A stretch of DNA of 64,000 nt from Sporosarcina cyprini (GTDB taxonomy: Bacteria > Bacillota > Bacilli > Bacillales_A > Planococcaceae), in the NCBI RefSeq assembly GCF_022048975.1, contig NZ_JAKMHX010000016.1, forward strand, positions 1 to 64,000. The letters run 5' to 3'. Shown here piece by piece: positions 36,659 to 45,309 of this stretch. The notes under the pieces were generated by a model. The model had not been told where the DNA came from. It saw only the letters and a program-made list of their open reading frames with translations, and made no database searches. Each line of letters begins with the position of its first letter. Positions within the stretch are counted from its first letter, which is position 1. Made by a program: the position numbers and the translations under genes.

Positions 36659-37630
36659 TTACAAGCTTTGTGCCGCTGTGATCAGCGACAGCTTGTACAC
36701 GTCATCCGCAGAACATCCGCGGGATAAGTCATTGACCGGCGCATTCAGCCCCTGCAAAATCGGGCCAATTGCTTCATAGCCGCCAAGCCGTTGAACAAGC
36801 TTATAGCCGATGTTACCTGCCTCAAGCGACGGGAAGACAAATACATTCGCGTCCCCTTTAAGCTCGGAGTCCGGCGCTTTTTTCGCCGCCACTTCCGGAA
36901 CATAGGCCGCATCAAATTGGAATTCGCCATCTAATGCTAATTCCGGATCGAGCGTTTTAGCAATTTTAACAGCCTCTACTACTTTCTCCGTTTCTTCAGA
37001 GACAGCGGAACCCTTCGTCGAAAATGACAGCATCGCGACCTTCGGATCGATGCCGAATGCCTTCGCTGTTTTCGCACTTTCCAATGCGATTTCCGCCAGC
37101 TCCTGGGCTGTCGGCGCAATGGTGATCGCGCAATCTGCGAATACGAGCTTCTCCTCGCCCTTTATCATAATAAAAGCACCGCTCGTCTTTGATACGCCAG
37201 GCTTTGTTTTAATGATCTGGAGTGCCGGCCGTACTGTATCCGCAGTCGAATGCGCCGCCCCACTGACAAGTCCGTCCGCACGTCCCGAGTAAACGAGCAT
37301 CGTTCCGAAGACGTTCGCGTCCTTCAGTAGCTCTCTCGCCTGTTCCACAGTCGCCTTTCCTTTTCGGCGTTCCACGAACATTTCGATCAGCTCTTCGACA
37401 TATGGTGCTTGTTCCGGATCAATCCACTCGATTCCGTCCATCTGTATTGATGCATCTGCTGTAGCTTGTTGTAATTGCTGTTCATTACCGAGCAGAATTG
37501 GCTTCACAATGCCTTCCTCTTGCAAGCGCACTGCGGCTGTCAGAACCCGGACATCCGTCCCTTCCGGCAAAACAATCCTCTTTCCGCGGTTGTCCAGTTG
37601 TTGTCGCAGCTGGTTGAATAAATCTGTCAT
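36659..37630 (-). CDS. pta: phosphate acetyltransferase
   Basis: Converts acetyl-CoA to acetyl phosphate in overflow metabolism. The 323 residues match the usual length of the Bacillus enzyme, with KRIVLPEGTDVRVLTAA at the start, LVSGAAHSTADTVRPALQIIKT, DCAITIAPTAQELAEIALESA and the terminal PVNDLSRGCSADDVYKLSLITA. ATG 37630 follows AAGGGTGG. A palindrome (TGTCA-N6-TGACA) lies upstream, between pta and the divergent hemQ. Confidence 0.95.
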   Translation of the reverse strand: MTDLFNQLRQQLDNRGKRIVLPEGTDVRVLTAAVRLQEEGIVKPILLGNEQQLQQATADASIQMDGIEWIDPEQAPYVEELIEMFVERRKGKATVEQARELLKDANVFGTMLVYSGRADGLVSGAAHSTADTVRPALQIIKTKPGVSKTSGAFIMIKGEEKLVFADCAITIAPTAQELAEIALESAKTAKAFGIDPKVAMLSFSTKGSAVSEETEKVVEAVKIAKTLDPELALDGEFQFDAAYVPEVAAKKAPDSELKGDANVFVFPSLEAGNIGYKLVQRLGGYEAIGPILQGLNAPVNDLSRGCSADDVYKLSLITAAQSL

Positions 37631-37707
37631 CCGGCATCCACCCTTCTTTTTCTTCTGTCCTCTTAGCATACCACTGCCAAGGGGAATCGGAACAGCCATT
37701 TACTTCT

Positions 37708-37723
37708 TGTCAAATTGATGACA
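37708..37723. promoter_or_regulatory. palindrome between pta and hemQ
   Basis: TGTCA-AATTGA-TGACA, a perfect 5+5 inverted repeat with a 6-bp centre, in the divergent promoter region. The geometry resembles Crp/Fnr-type sites (TGTGA-N6-TCACA) with the wrong central bases. Regulator unknown. Confidence 0.4.
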
Positions 37724-37808
37724 TGAAGCCCCTGTTGCCGCTTTCACGGGTTCAATATGCTACACTGATAGTAGAATAAATTCAAAACGCAAAGGAGTTT
37801 GAATCCAC

Positions 37809-38558
37809 TTGAACGAAGCTGCAATAACACTCGATGGTTGGTATGTATTACATGATTTCCGCACGATGGACTGGGCTTCCTGGAAGTTAATCTCGAAAGA
37901 GGAGCGTCAAGAAGCGGTCGCTGAATTCATGGCATTTTTAGATAAACTGCAAACAGCTGACAATGAAAAGACAGGAAGCCATGCTTTCTACACAGTCGTT
38001 GGCCAAAAAGCGGATTTCATGCTCATGATGCTTCGTCCGACAATGGATGAACTTCAACAGCTCGAAGCTGAATTCAATAAATTGACGATTGCCGACTACA
38101 CCGTGCCGGCGTATTCTTACGTATCGGTCGTTGAATTATCGAACTACTTGGCAGGCGAATCAAATGATGATCCATATCAAAATCCATACGTCCGCTCGCG
38201 CCTGTATCCTGAACTTCCACGCAGCCAGTACGTCTGCTTCTATCCGATGGATAAAAAACGCGAAGGCGATGACAATTGGTATATGCTCGATATGGACAAG
38301 CGGAAAGAATTGATGCGCAGCCACGGCATGATCGGCCGCGGCTATGCAGGCAAAGTGAAGCAAATCATTTCTGGTTCTGTTGGATTTGATGATTTTGAAT
38401 GGGGCGTTACCCTCTTCTCAGACGATGTCCTGCAGTTCAAAAAGCTTGTCTACGAAATGCGTTTTGATGAAGTGAGCGCCCGCTACGGCGTCTTCGGCTC
38501 CTTCTTCGTCGGAACTCTTTTAGACGGCGATCAAAAGGCTGCATTCTTCCAGATATAA
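37809..38558 (+). CDS. hemQ: coproheme decarboxylase HemQ
   Basis: Last enzyme of the coproporphyrin-dependent heme pathway of Gram-positive bacteria: decarboxylates iron coproporphyrin III to heme b. 249 residues, chlorite-dismutase-like double ferredoxin fold. The catalytic Tyr region is in [12 protein letters not shown], and the proximal heme ligand His is in [26 protein letters not shown]. Start is TTG at 37809, with AAGGAG 11 nt upstream. In B. subtilis (ywfI) it also lies next to pta. Confidence 0.95.
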   Translation: MNEAAITLDGWYVLHDFRTMDWASWKLISKEERQEAVAEFMAFLDKLQTADNEKTGSHAFYTVVGQKADFMLMMLRPTMDELQQLEAEFNKLTIADYTVPAYSYVSVVELSNYLAGESNDDPYQNPYVRSRLYPELPRSQYVCFYPMDKKREGDDNWYMLDMDKRKELMRSHGMIGRGYAGKVKQIISGSVGFDDFEWGVTLFSDDVLQFKKLVYEMRFDEVSARYGVFGSFFVGTLLDGDQKAAFFQI

Positions 38559-38566
38559 TTTCACAC

Positions 38567-38597
38567 AAAAAGACCGTCCGGTTGGGCGGTCTTTTTT
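38567..38597 (+). terminator. hemQ terminator
   Basis: AGACCG and CGGTCT around an inner G/C-rich loop, followed by TTTTTT. Confidence 0.75.
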
Positions 38598-38608
38598 ATG
38601 CTGAATGC

Positions 38609-39034
38609 CTATAGATATTTCTTATACACATAACTAGCTTTGGTGTAGTCCATTTTCTCTTCATAAAAACGATGGGCACCCGTCCGTTCCAGGCCTGAAG
38701 ACAAAGAAATGCTGCCGAATTTATTTTCTTTGGCCCATTCCTCCACAAATGTCAGCAGTCTTTCTCCATACCCTTTCGAGCGTATCGTTTGATCTGTAAC
38801 CAAATCGCAAATCCATACATACCGGCCGCTTGAAAGTGTAATCATCGGTTTAAAGCCGATAACCGCAGTCATTGTATTTTTATCGAAGAGAGCAAACATC
38901 CTATACCCGTCACTCTCTTTGGTAGCCATCACTAATTCAACATAACTGTTTTCATTCAAATGAGGCCGAAGCTGCTTCATAATTGGAAAAGCTTCCAGGA
39001 TTTCATTTTTAGAAAGAAGTTCTTTAATCATCAT
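38609..39034 (-). CDS. GNAT family N-acetyltransferase
   Basis: 141-residue acetyltransferase with the GNAT fold. The acetyl-CoA-binding motif A is seen in VWICDLVTDQTIRSKGYGERLLTFVEEWAKE (variant of Q/R-x-x-G-x-G/A), followed by ISLSSGLERTGAHRFYEEKMDYTKASYVYKKYL, the usual C-terminal strand pair. The acceptor is unknown. ATG 39034 has GAGGA just upstream. It sits 24 nt downstream of the metalloprotease gene, so the two may form a small operon. Confidence 0.85.
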   Translation of the reverse strand: MMIKELLSKNEILEAFPIMKQLRPHLNENSYVELVMATKESDGYRMFALFDKNTMTAVIGFKPMITLSSGRYVWICDLVTDQTIRSKGYGERLLTFVEEWAKENKFGSISLSSGLERTGAHRFYEEKMDYTKASYVYKKYL

Positions 39035-39058
39035 TGTGTCCTCGAAGGCTGAGCAATT

Positions 39059-39913
39059 TCATTCCTCTCCAAGCCATTCCAATATATCTTCCTTCACATC
39101 TTGTCCTACCCAATACGTCAAGGCTTCCTCCTCACCGATCCGGTCAACGAGGTGCTGGACATAGGCAGTTCCGAGCAAGTAGCCGATACGATTCAAACCG
39201 AAATAGGAGCCCCCTGACAAGCGGAACCACTCCTTCTCCTTCGGCATATCCCATCCCGCCATGGCATCCTCGAGGAAACGCCGTTTGATTTCGGCTTTAT
39301 TTTCATGGAAGCAGGAGGCCCAAGGATCGCCTTCATTGTCAAAGGTGTAGTAGACGGATTCGCGCAGCCCCGGCACCATCTTCATAGAGAGATAGGTGGC
39401 AATGCCTTCTGTGTAAAGAGTCGTTAATCCGCTTGTCCATTCAATACTGGACCAGTCAATTCCGTTTTTCGTTCCGAGGGCAAAATGAGTGACATGGCCG
39501 ATTTCGTGGGCAGCAATCACTTCCAGATGCTCTTTTATCGGAGACAGCTTTTCTGCCGCGAAATATATGGTTCTCTTTTTAGTCCGCGTAACGAATGCAT
39601 TGGAACCGAATGTCCCGACGATTAATTTGAATGTTAATTCCAAATCGAGTCCAAACGTCTTTTCAAAATCCTGTTCCAGTTTTAACAAAACATCCGGCAT
39701 GTCTGCAGAGAATGTTTTGAGATCATCCACTTTAGCGGGATATTGTTGCAAGGCAAGCTGCAGGCGTTCTTCCGTCCTTGGGCAATGGGCCGGAAAATAC
39801 AGTTCAAAAAGACTCGAGTGGCTCTGTATATATGTTTCCAGCTCTTCACGTCCAAACGGATCGGACGCTTCGTAATTGTGAATAAAATCCGGAATGATAT
39901 TTTCAATTTTCAT
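39059..39913 (-). CDS. putative zinc metalloprotease
   Basis: 284-residue protein with a zinc-peptidase signature: AAHEIGHVTHFALG around residue 137 and a third ligand candidate in YTEGIATYLSMKMVPG about 33 residues later, a HExxH-(N~30)-E gluzincin arrangement. An adjacent TRTKKRTIYFAAEKL strand fits the edge strand that precedes the active-site helix. There is no signal peptide or membrane segment, so it probably acts in the cytoplasm. It resembles predicted Zn-dependent proteases of the DUF2268 kind, but I cannot place it exactly. ATG 39913 follows AGGGGGGAG. Confidence 0.7.
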   Translation of the reverse strand: MKIENIIPDFIHNYEASDPFGREELETYIQSHSSLFELYFPAHCPRTEERLQLALQQYPAKVDDLKTFSADMPDVLLKLEQDFEKTFGLDLELTFKLIVGTFGSNAFVTRTKKRTIYFAAEKLSPIKEHLEVIAAHEIGHVTHFALGTKNGIDWSSIEWTSGLTTLYTEGIATYLSMKMVPGLRESVYYTFDNEGDPWASCFHENKAEIKRRFLEDAMAGWDMPKEKEWFRLSGGSYFGLNRIGYLLGTAYVQHLVDRIGEEEALTYWVGQDVKEDILEWLGEE

Positions 39914-40012
39914 ATTGCTCCCCCCTTTCCAACTACTCTATCACAATCCGAATCTTTTTTTATGTATGATTGGCGATCTCTCTTCATATGGTAGTCGTGA
40001 GGGGGTTTTGCT

Positions 40013-40432
40013 GTGGCCGTTGTTAAAGCCACTGACAAGGAAGTGGATCTGTTAGCCCGATTGATGCGAGCCGAAGCGGAGGGTGAAGGGGATTTGGGTA
40101 TGCTGATGGTCGGCAATGTCGGGGTAAATCGGGTGCGTGGGGACTGTCTTGATTTCCAAAATATCCGGACGATACAGCAAATGGTGTTCCAGCAGCCGGG
40201 CGGGTTTGAAGCGACGCAGAAGGGTTATTTTTACCAGCGCGCACGTGAACAAGATCTCCGGCGGGCCAGGCGCGTGATCAACGGAGAACGTTTCCATCCA
40301 GCGACCCGTTCCCTCTGGTTTTTCAGACCGACCGGAGATTGCCCTGCCCAATGGTACAATCAGCCGAATACCGGCCGTTACAAATCGCATTGCTTCTTTT
40401 CCCCAACAGAAGAAAATTGTCCTCAAATTTAA
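40013..40432 (+). CDS. cwlJ: spore cortex-lytic enzyme CwlJ
   Basis: 139-residue cell wall hydrolase of the SleB/CwlJ family, which degrades cortex peptidoglycan during germination. The motif LLARLMRAEAEGEGDLGMLMVGNVGVNRV contains the catalytic Glu of the family, and TRSLWFFRPTGDCPAQWYNQPNTGRYKSHCFF is typical of CwlJ. It lacks a signal peptide, as expected for a coat protein made in the mother cell. Start GTG 40013 follows GAGGGGG. gerQ follows 23 nt later, and CwlJ needs GerQ for localisation. Confidence 0.93.
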   Translation: MAVVKATDKEVDLLARLMRAEAEGEGDLGMLMVGNVGVNRVRGDCLDFQNIRTIQQMVFQQPGGFEATQKGYFYQRAREQDLRRARRVINGERFHPATRSLWFFRPTGDCPAQWYNQPNTGRYKSHCFFSPTEENCPQI

Positions 40433-40455
40433 AGATGAAAGGATGAAGTTGAAAC

Positions 40456-40803
40456 ATGGTCCAATATTATTGGAATCCGGCTTACCCGCAACAGCAGATG
40501 GTTCCACCCCAAGTGACGTTGCCAAGCGGCAGGCCGCCAGCTACGGGAGAGCAATCTTACATTGAAAACATTTTACGTTTAAACCGCGGCAAGCCTGGAG
40601 TTTTCCACTTCTCGTTCGAGCATGCCATTGAGCCGGGCAAAAACACACTAGCCGTTGTCGGAAGAGTGGAAGCAGCCGGACGAGATCACGTCATTCTGAG
40701 TGAAGTCGGGACGAACAAACGCTATCTGTTCCCGATGATCTATTTTGATTATGCAGAGTTCAATGAGGAACTGAACTATTTTAATCAGAATCCATTAGGA
40801 TAA
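40456..40803 (+). CDS. gerQ: spore coat protein GerQ
   Basis: 115-residue coat protein required for CwlJ assembly; in Bacillus it is cross-linked by transglutaminase. The N-terminus is Tyr, Pro and Gln-rich (MVQYYWNPAYPQQQMVPPQ), and the conserved domain begins with SYIENILRLNRGKPGVFHFSFE and ends KRYLFPMIYFDYAEFNEELNYF. It forms a mother-cell operon with cwlJ, so the two are probably sigma-E dependent (inference). Confidence 0.94.
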   Translation: MVQYYWNPAYPQQQMVPPQVTLPSGRPPATGEQSYIENILRLNRGKPGVFHFSFEHAIEPGKNTLAVVGRVEAAGRDHVILSEVGTNKRYLFPMIYFDYAEFNEELNYFNQNPLG

Positions 40804-40805
40804 GC

Positions 40806-40847
40806 AAAAACACTTCCGTCCATAAAAACCATGACGGAAGTGTTTTT
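40806..40847. terminator. bidirectional terminator after gerQ
   Basis: AAAAACACTTCCGTC and GACGGAAGTGTTTTT form a perfect 15-bp stem with A/T ends in both directions, between convergent genes. Confidence 0.88.
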
Positions 40848-40848
40848 G

Positions 40849-41895
40849 TTAGGCCATCTTTTCCTCAAGCAATCGCCGAAATGTTATCGGTTCATCCAGG
40901 CGTATAGCCGCCTTCCTGAATGGTTTCTCCATTCCGAGAAGCATTGTGGCCGTCAACGGGACATTAAAATGAATGACGCAATGCGCTTTCCCCTCTTCAA
41001 AATCCCTGGCGATAAAGTCGATGACTTCTTTATCTTTTAACGATACCGCTTCAGCTTCTGTTCCCCATTCGATCCTCTCGATAGCCTGATACGGAATTTC
41101 CATCCGTTTACCAAGGCCAAGTGATACATACAGTCGATCCTCTCCAACAGTTACCGGATTGAGCCGTACCGCTTGGATGTCAGCAAGGAAATAGACGATG
41201 GAATAGACATTGAGGACAAGCAAGCCTATCGCGAGAAGCACCGATTTTTCGTGCAGCCACCAATGAAAGCCGATTGTTTCAATGGCAATTGCATGAATCA
41301 GCATAATGTAAAACGCCACTAAACTGGTTTTCTGATGCAACGTAAACTGATTTTCAGCGAGTTCCGGTTTTCGCTTCCACGATGCAAAAGCATAATAAAA
41401 CATAAGCGATTCCGCAGCCAGCATGGAAACGAGCGGATGCCCGGATACTTTCTGTTTCACTAGGGCAGGAAATGCAAATAAGCCACTCGTTTGTTGAAGT
41501 TTCATCTCTCTAAAAATAGATGGTATATGTTTGATCAGCAGAAAAATCAAGCCGAGCTCCGCTAACAGGAAAAGTGCCTCTCCACCAATTGCAATGTACG
41601 GAATAAAGGCAAATGGCGCAAAGTAGGTGGATGGAATGATAAACCGGGACGCGACAAGGCCAAGCACCATGAACGTAACAAACCGTTTCAGGGTAAACCC
41701 TTTTTTCCGCGTCATCGCCAAAATGAGCAGCGGTGCAACAATCGATAAATCAACGAGCGAGCCAATCACCATCCCCCGGGTATCCTGCGGCAACGGAATC
41801 GCCGGCAACCGGTACGCCAGATAATTGCTGAAAACGACGGCTACGAGAAGCACTGCAAATAAAGGTGTCTTGGAACGGGACTTTGTAGCATTCAT
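40849..41895 (-). CDS. membrane protein of unknown function
   Basis: 348 residues from ATG 41895, 7 nt after GGAGG. About seven hydrophobic helices occupy residues 10-235 (FAVLLVAVVFSNYLAY, LSIVAPLLILAM, FVTFMVLGLVASRFII, ALFLLAELGLIFLLI, LLAIGLLVLNVYSIVYFLADI). The last ~100 residues are soluble and beta-rich (EDRLYVSLGLGKRMEIPYQAIERIEWG), resembling a PH-like membrane-associated domain. No catalytic motif is recognised. An open frame continues upstream into the repeat region but that is repeat sequence, not protein. Confidence 0.7.
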   Translation of the reverse strand: MNATKSRSKTPLFAVLLVAVVFSNYLAYRLPAIPLPQDTRGMVIGSLVDLSIVAPLLILAMTRKKGFTLKRFVTFMVLGLVASRFIIPSTYFAPFAFIPYIAIGGEALFLLAELGLIFLLIKHIPSIFREMKLQQTSGLFAFPALVKQKVSGHPLVSMLAAESLMFYYAFASWKRKPELAENQFTLHQKTSLVAFYIMLIHAIAIETIGFHWWLHEKSVLLAIGLLVLNVYSIVYFLADIQAVRLNPVTVGEDRLYVSLGLGKRMEIPYQAIERIEWGTEAEAVSLKDKEVIDFIARDFEEGKAHCVIHFNVPLTATMLLGMEKPFRKAAIRLDEPITFRRLLEEKMA

Positions 41896-42004
41896 GGAAA
41901 CGCCTCCTTTCCTATAGTGTATCAAATGGCCAGCAGGAAGATTGTGTATATTTTCCGAAAAATAATACAAAATAGCCATGCAAGAGAAATAGTCACGTGG
42001 CCCG

Positions 42005-43370
42005 GGATGAGATACGAGTAGTTCGTGGATTATACGAGCGGTTCGGGACGGGATACGAGCGGTAATCGGGATATACGAGTGGTTGAAAATATATACGAGA
42101 GGTTCCAGAAATATACGAGCGGTTCGAAACGCGATACGAGTTGTCTTCGGATTATACGAGTGGTTCGAAAGCAGATACGAGTGGTTCGCCAATTTCCGCT
42201 GGACGCGGGAAGTAACAGATCATTGCCTGCGCCAAGTCGCGTTGAATGCCTTTGACCAATCAAGAAATTAATTTGATCGTTGGTTAACTTTGTCTAAAAA
42301 AATCATGAGACACGAGCCGCCCCCAATTATACGAGTGGTTCGAACGGAGATACGAGCGGTCAAGGGAATATACGAGTGGTTTGGAAGCAGATACGAGATG
42401 TTCCAGAAATATACGAGCGGTTCGAAACGAGATACGAGCTGTGTTCGGATTATTCGAGTGGTACGGAAGCAGATACGAGCGGTTCGCTCATTTCGGCTGG
42501 ACGCGGGAAGTCACAGATTCTTGCCTGCTCCCAGTTGGACTGAATGCCTTTGACCAATCAAGGAATGAATCTGATCGTCGGTTTATCTTTTTTCTAAAAA
42601 TATTTTGAGATACGAGCTGCCCCCAATTTATACGAGCGGTTTTGGGCGAGATACGAGCGGTCATCGGGATATACGAGTGGTTCGGAAGCAGATACGAGAG
42701 GTTCCAGAAATATACGAGCGGTTCGAGACACGATACGAGCTCTCTTCGGATTATACGAGTGGTACGGAAGCAGATACGAGCGGTTCACCCATTTCCGCTG
42801 GACGCGGGAAGTAACAGATCATTGCCTGCTCCCAGTCGCGCTGAATGCCTTTGACCAATCAAGGTATTGATTTGATCGTTGGTTTACTTTGTCTAAAAAA
42901 TCATGAGACACGAGCCGCCCCCAAATTATACGAGTGGTTCGAACGGAGATACGAGCGGTCAGCGGAATATACGAGTGGTTGAAAAAATATACGAGCGGTT
43001 CCAGAAATATACGAGCGGTTCGAGACACGATACGAGCTCTCTTCGGATTATACGAGTGGTTCGGAAGCAGATACGAGCGGTTCGCCCATTTCGGCTGGAC
43101 GCGGGAAGTAACATATCATCGCCTACACCAAGTCGCGCTGAATGCCTTTGACCAATCAAGAAATTGATTTGATCGTTGGTTTACTTTGTCTAAAAAAATC
43201 ATGAGACACGAGCCGCCCCCAAATTATACGAGCGGTCAGCGGAATATACGAGTGGTTGAAAAAATATACGAGCGGTTCCAGAAATATACGAGAGGTTCGA
43301 AACGAGATACGAGCTGTCTTCGGATTATTCGAGCGGTACGTAAGCATTTACGAGCGGTTCGCCTGCTCCA
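42005..43370. repeat. four tandem ~300-bp composite elements with TACGAGNGGTT arrays
   Basis: The block GAATGCCTTTGACCAATCA occurs at 42244, 42542, 42843 and 43140, giving a period of 297-301 bp. Each unit has 9-12 TACGAG(C/T/A)GGTT cores about 20-21 bp apart, then a GGACGCGGGAAGT segment, then the GAATGCC block with the hairpin AATCAA-GAAA-TTGATT, then a poly-A stretch and ATGAGACACGAGCCGCCCCC. A fifth, broken end lies at 43370-43430. No gene or transposase is visible. It fills the 1.6-kb gap between the membrane protein gene and ywdK. Confidence 0.88.
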
Positions 43371-43472
43371 GCTGGACGCGGGAATGAACACCTTATCGCC
43401 TGCTCCAACTCGCGCTAAGTGCAATAAACTCACTCTTTCCCCTGCATGATAAATCCCCCATCCCACGCAAAT

Positions 43473-43510
43473 AAAAAAACAGCGGACTCCATCAAAAGAG
43501 TCCCGCTGTC
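43473..43510 (-). terminator. ywdK terminator
   Basis: ACAGCGG-GACTC/GAGTC-CCGCTGT stem with an AT-rich loop and a T run (TTTTTTTAT) on the minus strand. Confidence 0.8.
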
Positions 43511-43516
43511 CTATTT

Positions 43517-43897
43517 TTATTTCCCAAATTTGGCCGCTGCGATGATCAACATTACCCAGCCGACGATGAAGGCTACGCCGCCAATTGGTGTAATGGCGCC
43601 GAGTATGCCTACGCCGGATAGGCTTAATGCATACAAACTGCCGGAGAAGATGATGATGCCTGCAAGCAGCAAGTATCCTGCCCAGCTAAGCTGCGTGGAA
43701 GGCCCGAGCAAGGAGGAACTCATCAGAATTCCGACTGCGATGAGACCAAGTGCGTGGAACATTTGATATTGCACAGCGGTTTCCCAGATGGCAAGATAAT
43801 GTTCCGAAAGTTTTTCTTTCAATGCGTGGGCACCAAATGCCCCGAGTGCGACTGCGAGAGCGGCGTTTACTGCGCCCGCGATAATGAAAAATGGCAT
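43517..43897 (-). CDS. ywdK: YwdK family membrane protein (DUF423)
   Basis: 126-residue DUF423 protein with four membrane helices: FFIIAGAVNAALAVALGAFGAHAL, the conserved WETAVQYQMFHALGLIAVGI, YLLLAGIIIFSGSLYALSL and ITPIGGVAFIVGWVMLIIAA. The GAFGAHAL and FSGSLYxL motifs define the family, whose function is unknown. Start ATG 43897 with AAGGA upstream; an in-frame ATG at 43918 would add seven polar residues. The B. subtilis neighbours gerQ, ywdI and ung lie on either side here too. Confidence 0.88.
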   Translation of the reverse strand: MPFFIIAGAVNAALAVALGAFGAHALKEKLSEHYLAIWETAVQYQMFHALGLIAVGILMSSSLLGPSTQLSWAGYLLLAGIIIFSGSLYALSLSGVGILGAITPIGGVAFIVGWVMLIIAAAKFGK

Positions 43898-44125
43898 ATG
43901 TATCCTTCTCTCCTTCAATTCGAGTACCTTTCAAGGGGGTAATCTACGGATATTGTATCGAACCAATGCGGCAAAAGCCGACCCGTTCATCTCCTAACCC
44001 AAACCTGCTCTACTTATCGTACCTCGTTTCCACCTGTTTTACCCTATGGATGGCATGACAAGTTTTCGACAATTTGCATACAGAACCATGAAATCTGAGT
44101 ACAACCAAGGTGTCTCAACGAGCTA

Positions 44126-44407
44126 TCAAAAGTCGAAAAGCGACCCGCCATTGGCGTCCTCTTCCTCTAACGGCCTGCCCTCTAGTGGCATTGTTGAAGA
44201 AATAGACTGCGTGATAATTTGCTGCTGGACTGGCTCCTTTGGCAGCTCCGTGCGCTCTGGCCTTACTGAAGGGGCAGCGCCGAGCACCACTTCACATAGT
44301 GAGCGGATGGCGGCAAGCGCTTCACGGACAGCGCGTTCGTCCCGGGCCGTTCTGGCCTGTTGCAGTTGACGTTCCATTTCAGCTAACACTTGTTCATGCG
44401 AAATCAT
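44126..44407 (-). CDS. ywdI: YwdI family protein
   Basis: 93-residue protein of the YwdI family, unknown function. It starts MISHEQVLAEMERQLQQARTARDERAVREALAAIRSLCEVVLG, an amphipathic helix pair, continues with a Pro/Thr/Gln-rich linker and ends in an acidic motif (EEEDANGGSLFDF). Start ATG 44407 overlaps the stop of the preceding 58-residue gene by 4 nt and has GGGAG 10 nt upstream. Together with ung it forms a short operon. Confidence 0.8.
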   Translation of the reverse strand: MISHEQVLAEMERQLQQARTARDERAVREALAAIRSLCEVVLGAAPSVRPERTELPKEPVQQQIITQSISSTMPLEGRPLEEEDANGGSLFDF

Positions 44408-44580
44408 TTTCCGGCTTCTCCCTTCTTTTGTGCAAAATGCATGCATTCCATCCCCGAAGATCGGCGGACGACAACGGAAGGGAGTTCGCGGGTCTTAAAC
44501 CCATAAGCTTTGCAGCCGCGCGGATGCTGAGGCTCCCACGTCACAAAGAAATGCCGGCATTGAAAACAGTTAACCGTCAC
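44404..44580 (-). CDS. small Cys-rich conserved protein between ung and ywdI
   Basis: A 58-residue gene, easily missed because of its length and GTG start. GAGGGAG lies 6 nt before GTG 44580. The protein begins MTVNCFQCRHFFVTWEP and continues HPRGCKAYGFKT, ELPSVVVRRSSG and MECMHFAQKK. Four cysteines (5, 8, 23, 46) in a CxxC...C...C layout suggest a small metal-binding fold. From memory, near-identical small proteins sit beside ung in many Bacillales. It overlaps ywdI by ATGA and follows ung after 48 nt. Function unknown. Confidence 0.85.
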   Translation of the reverse strand: MTVNCFQCRHFFVTWEPQHPRGCKAYGFKTRELPSVVVRRSSGMECMHFAQKKGEAGK

Positions 44581-44628
44581 GGTTATCTCCCTCTTTCTCT
44601 TTCCACTGTATCACGGATGGCATGCAAA

Positions 44629-45303
44629 TTACACAGTACGGCACCAGTCAATTGGCCGCTCGCCCCATTGCTGCAATTGTTCATTCACCTTTGAAAATGG
44701 CCGGCTGCCGAAAAAGCCGCGGCTCGCACTAAGCGGACTTGGATGCGGCGATTCAATGATCGCATGCCGATTCATATCAATCAAACTCTTTTTCGCTTGA
44801 GCAGGTTTTCCCCATAACACAAAGACAACGGGTTCATGACGAGCTGATAATTTTCGGATCACTTCATCTGTAAAGAGCTCCCATCCTTTGCCCCGGTGGG
44901 AATGGGCCTCGCCTTCCCGTACCGTGAGCACCGTGTTGAGGAGCAGTACGCCTTGCTCTGCCCATCCCGTCAGCATACCATGCACCGGGATATCACAACC
45001 GATATCCGTCTTTAATTCTTTGAAAATGTTGCGAAGGCTGGGCGGCAGTTTCACATCTTCTTTTACGGAGAAACTGAGGCCGTGCGCCTGCCCGGGGCCA
45101 TGATAAGGGTCTTGCCCTAAAATCACGACTTTCACCTGATGGAACGGCGTCAATTGAAAGGCTGTCCACATATCCTCCATCAGTGGATAAATAGGCGCTG
45201 AAGCATATTGTTCTTTTAAAAACTCTCTTAATTGTAAGTAATACGATTGCTGGAACTGTTCCGCCAGCACCTCGTCCCAATCATTCTTAAACACTTGTTT
45301 CAA
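44629..45303 (-). CDS. ung: uracil-DNA glycosylase
   Basis: Removes uracil from DNA, starting base excision repair. 224 residues, family 1. Motif [23 protein letters not shown] holds the catalytic Asp; motif B is [21 protein letters not shown] with the catalytic His; LLLNTVLTV with the uracil-contacting Asn lies between. ATG 45303. The following Cys-rich gene and ywdI are probably in the same transcript. Confidence 0.97.
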   Translation of the reverse strand: MKQVFKNDWDEVLAEQFQQSYYLQLREFLKEQYASAPIYPLMEDMWTAFQLTPFHQVKVVILGQDPYHGPGQAHGLSFSVKEDVKLPPSLRNIFKELKTDIGCDIPVHGMLTGWAEQGVLLLNTVLTVREGEAHSHRGKGWELFTDEVIRKLSARHEPVVFVLWGKPAQAKKSLIDMNRHAIIESPHPSPLSASRGFFGSRPFSKVNEQLQQWGERPIDWCRTV

Positions 45304-45309
45304 CGCATG

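Noticed and set aside
41896-42192. N-terminal extension of the membrane protein at 40849-41895
   Set aside because: The upstream in-frame codons are array sequence, and the ATG at 41895 has a GGAGG site 7 nt upstream.
42025-43449. Long reading frames in the TACGAG arrays (for example 42290-42553, 42903-43151, 26145-26348)
   Set aside because: They exist because a unit of about 21 bp is a multiple of three and repeats without stop codons. Both strands show similar frames, none has a ribosome binding site, and the peptides (YTSGSRHDTS-like) are translated repeats.
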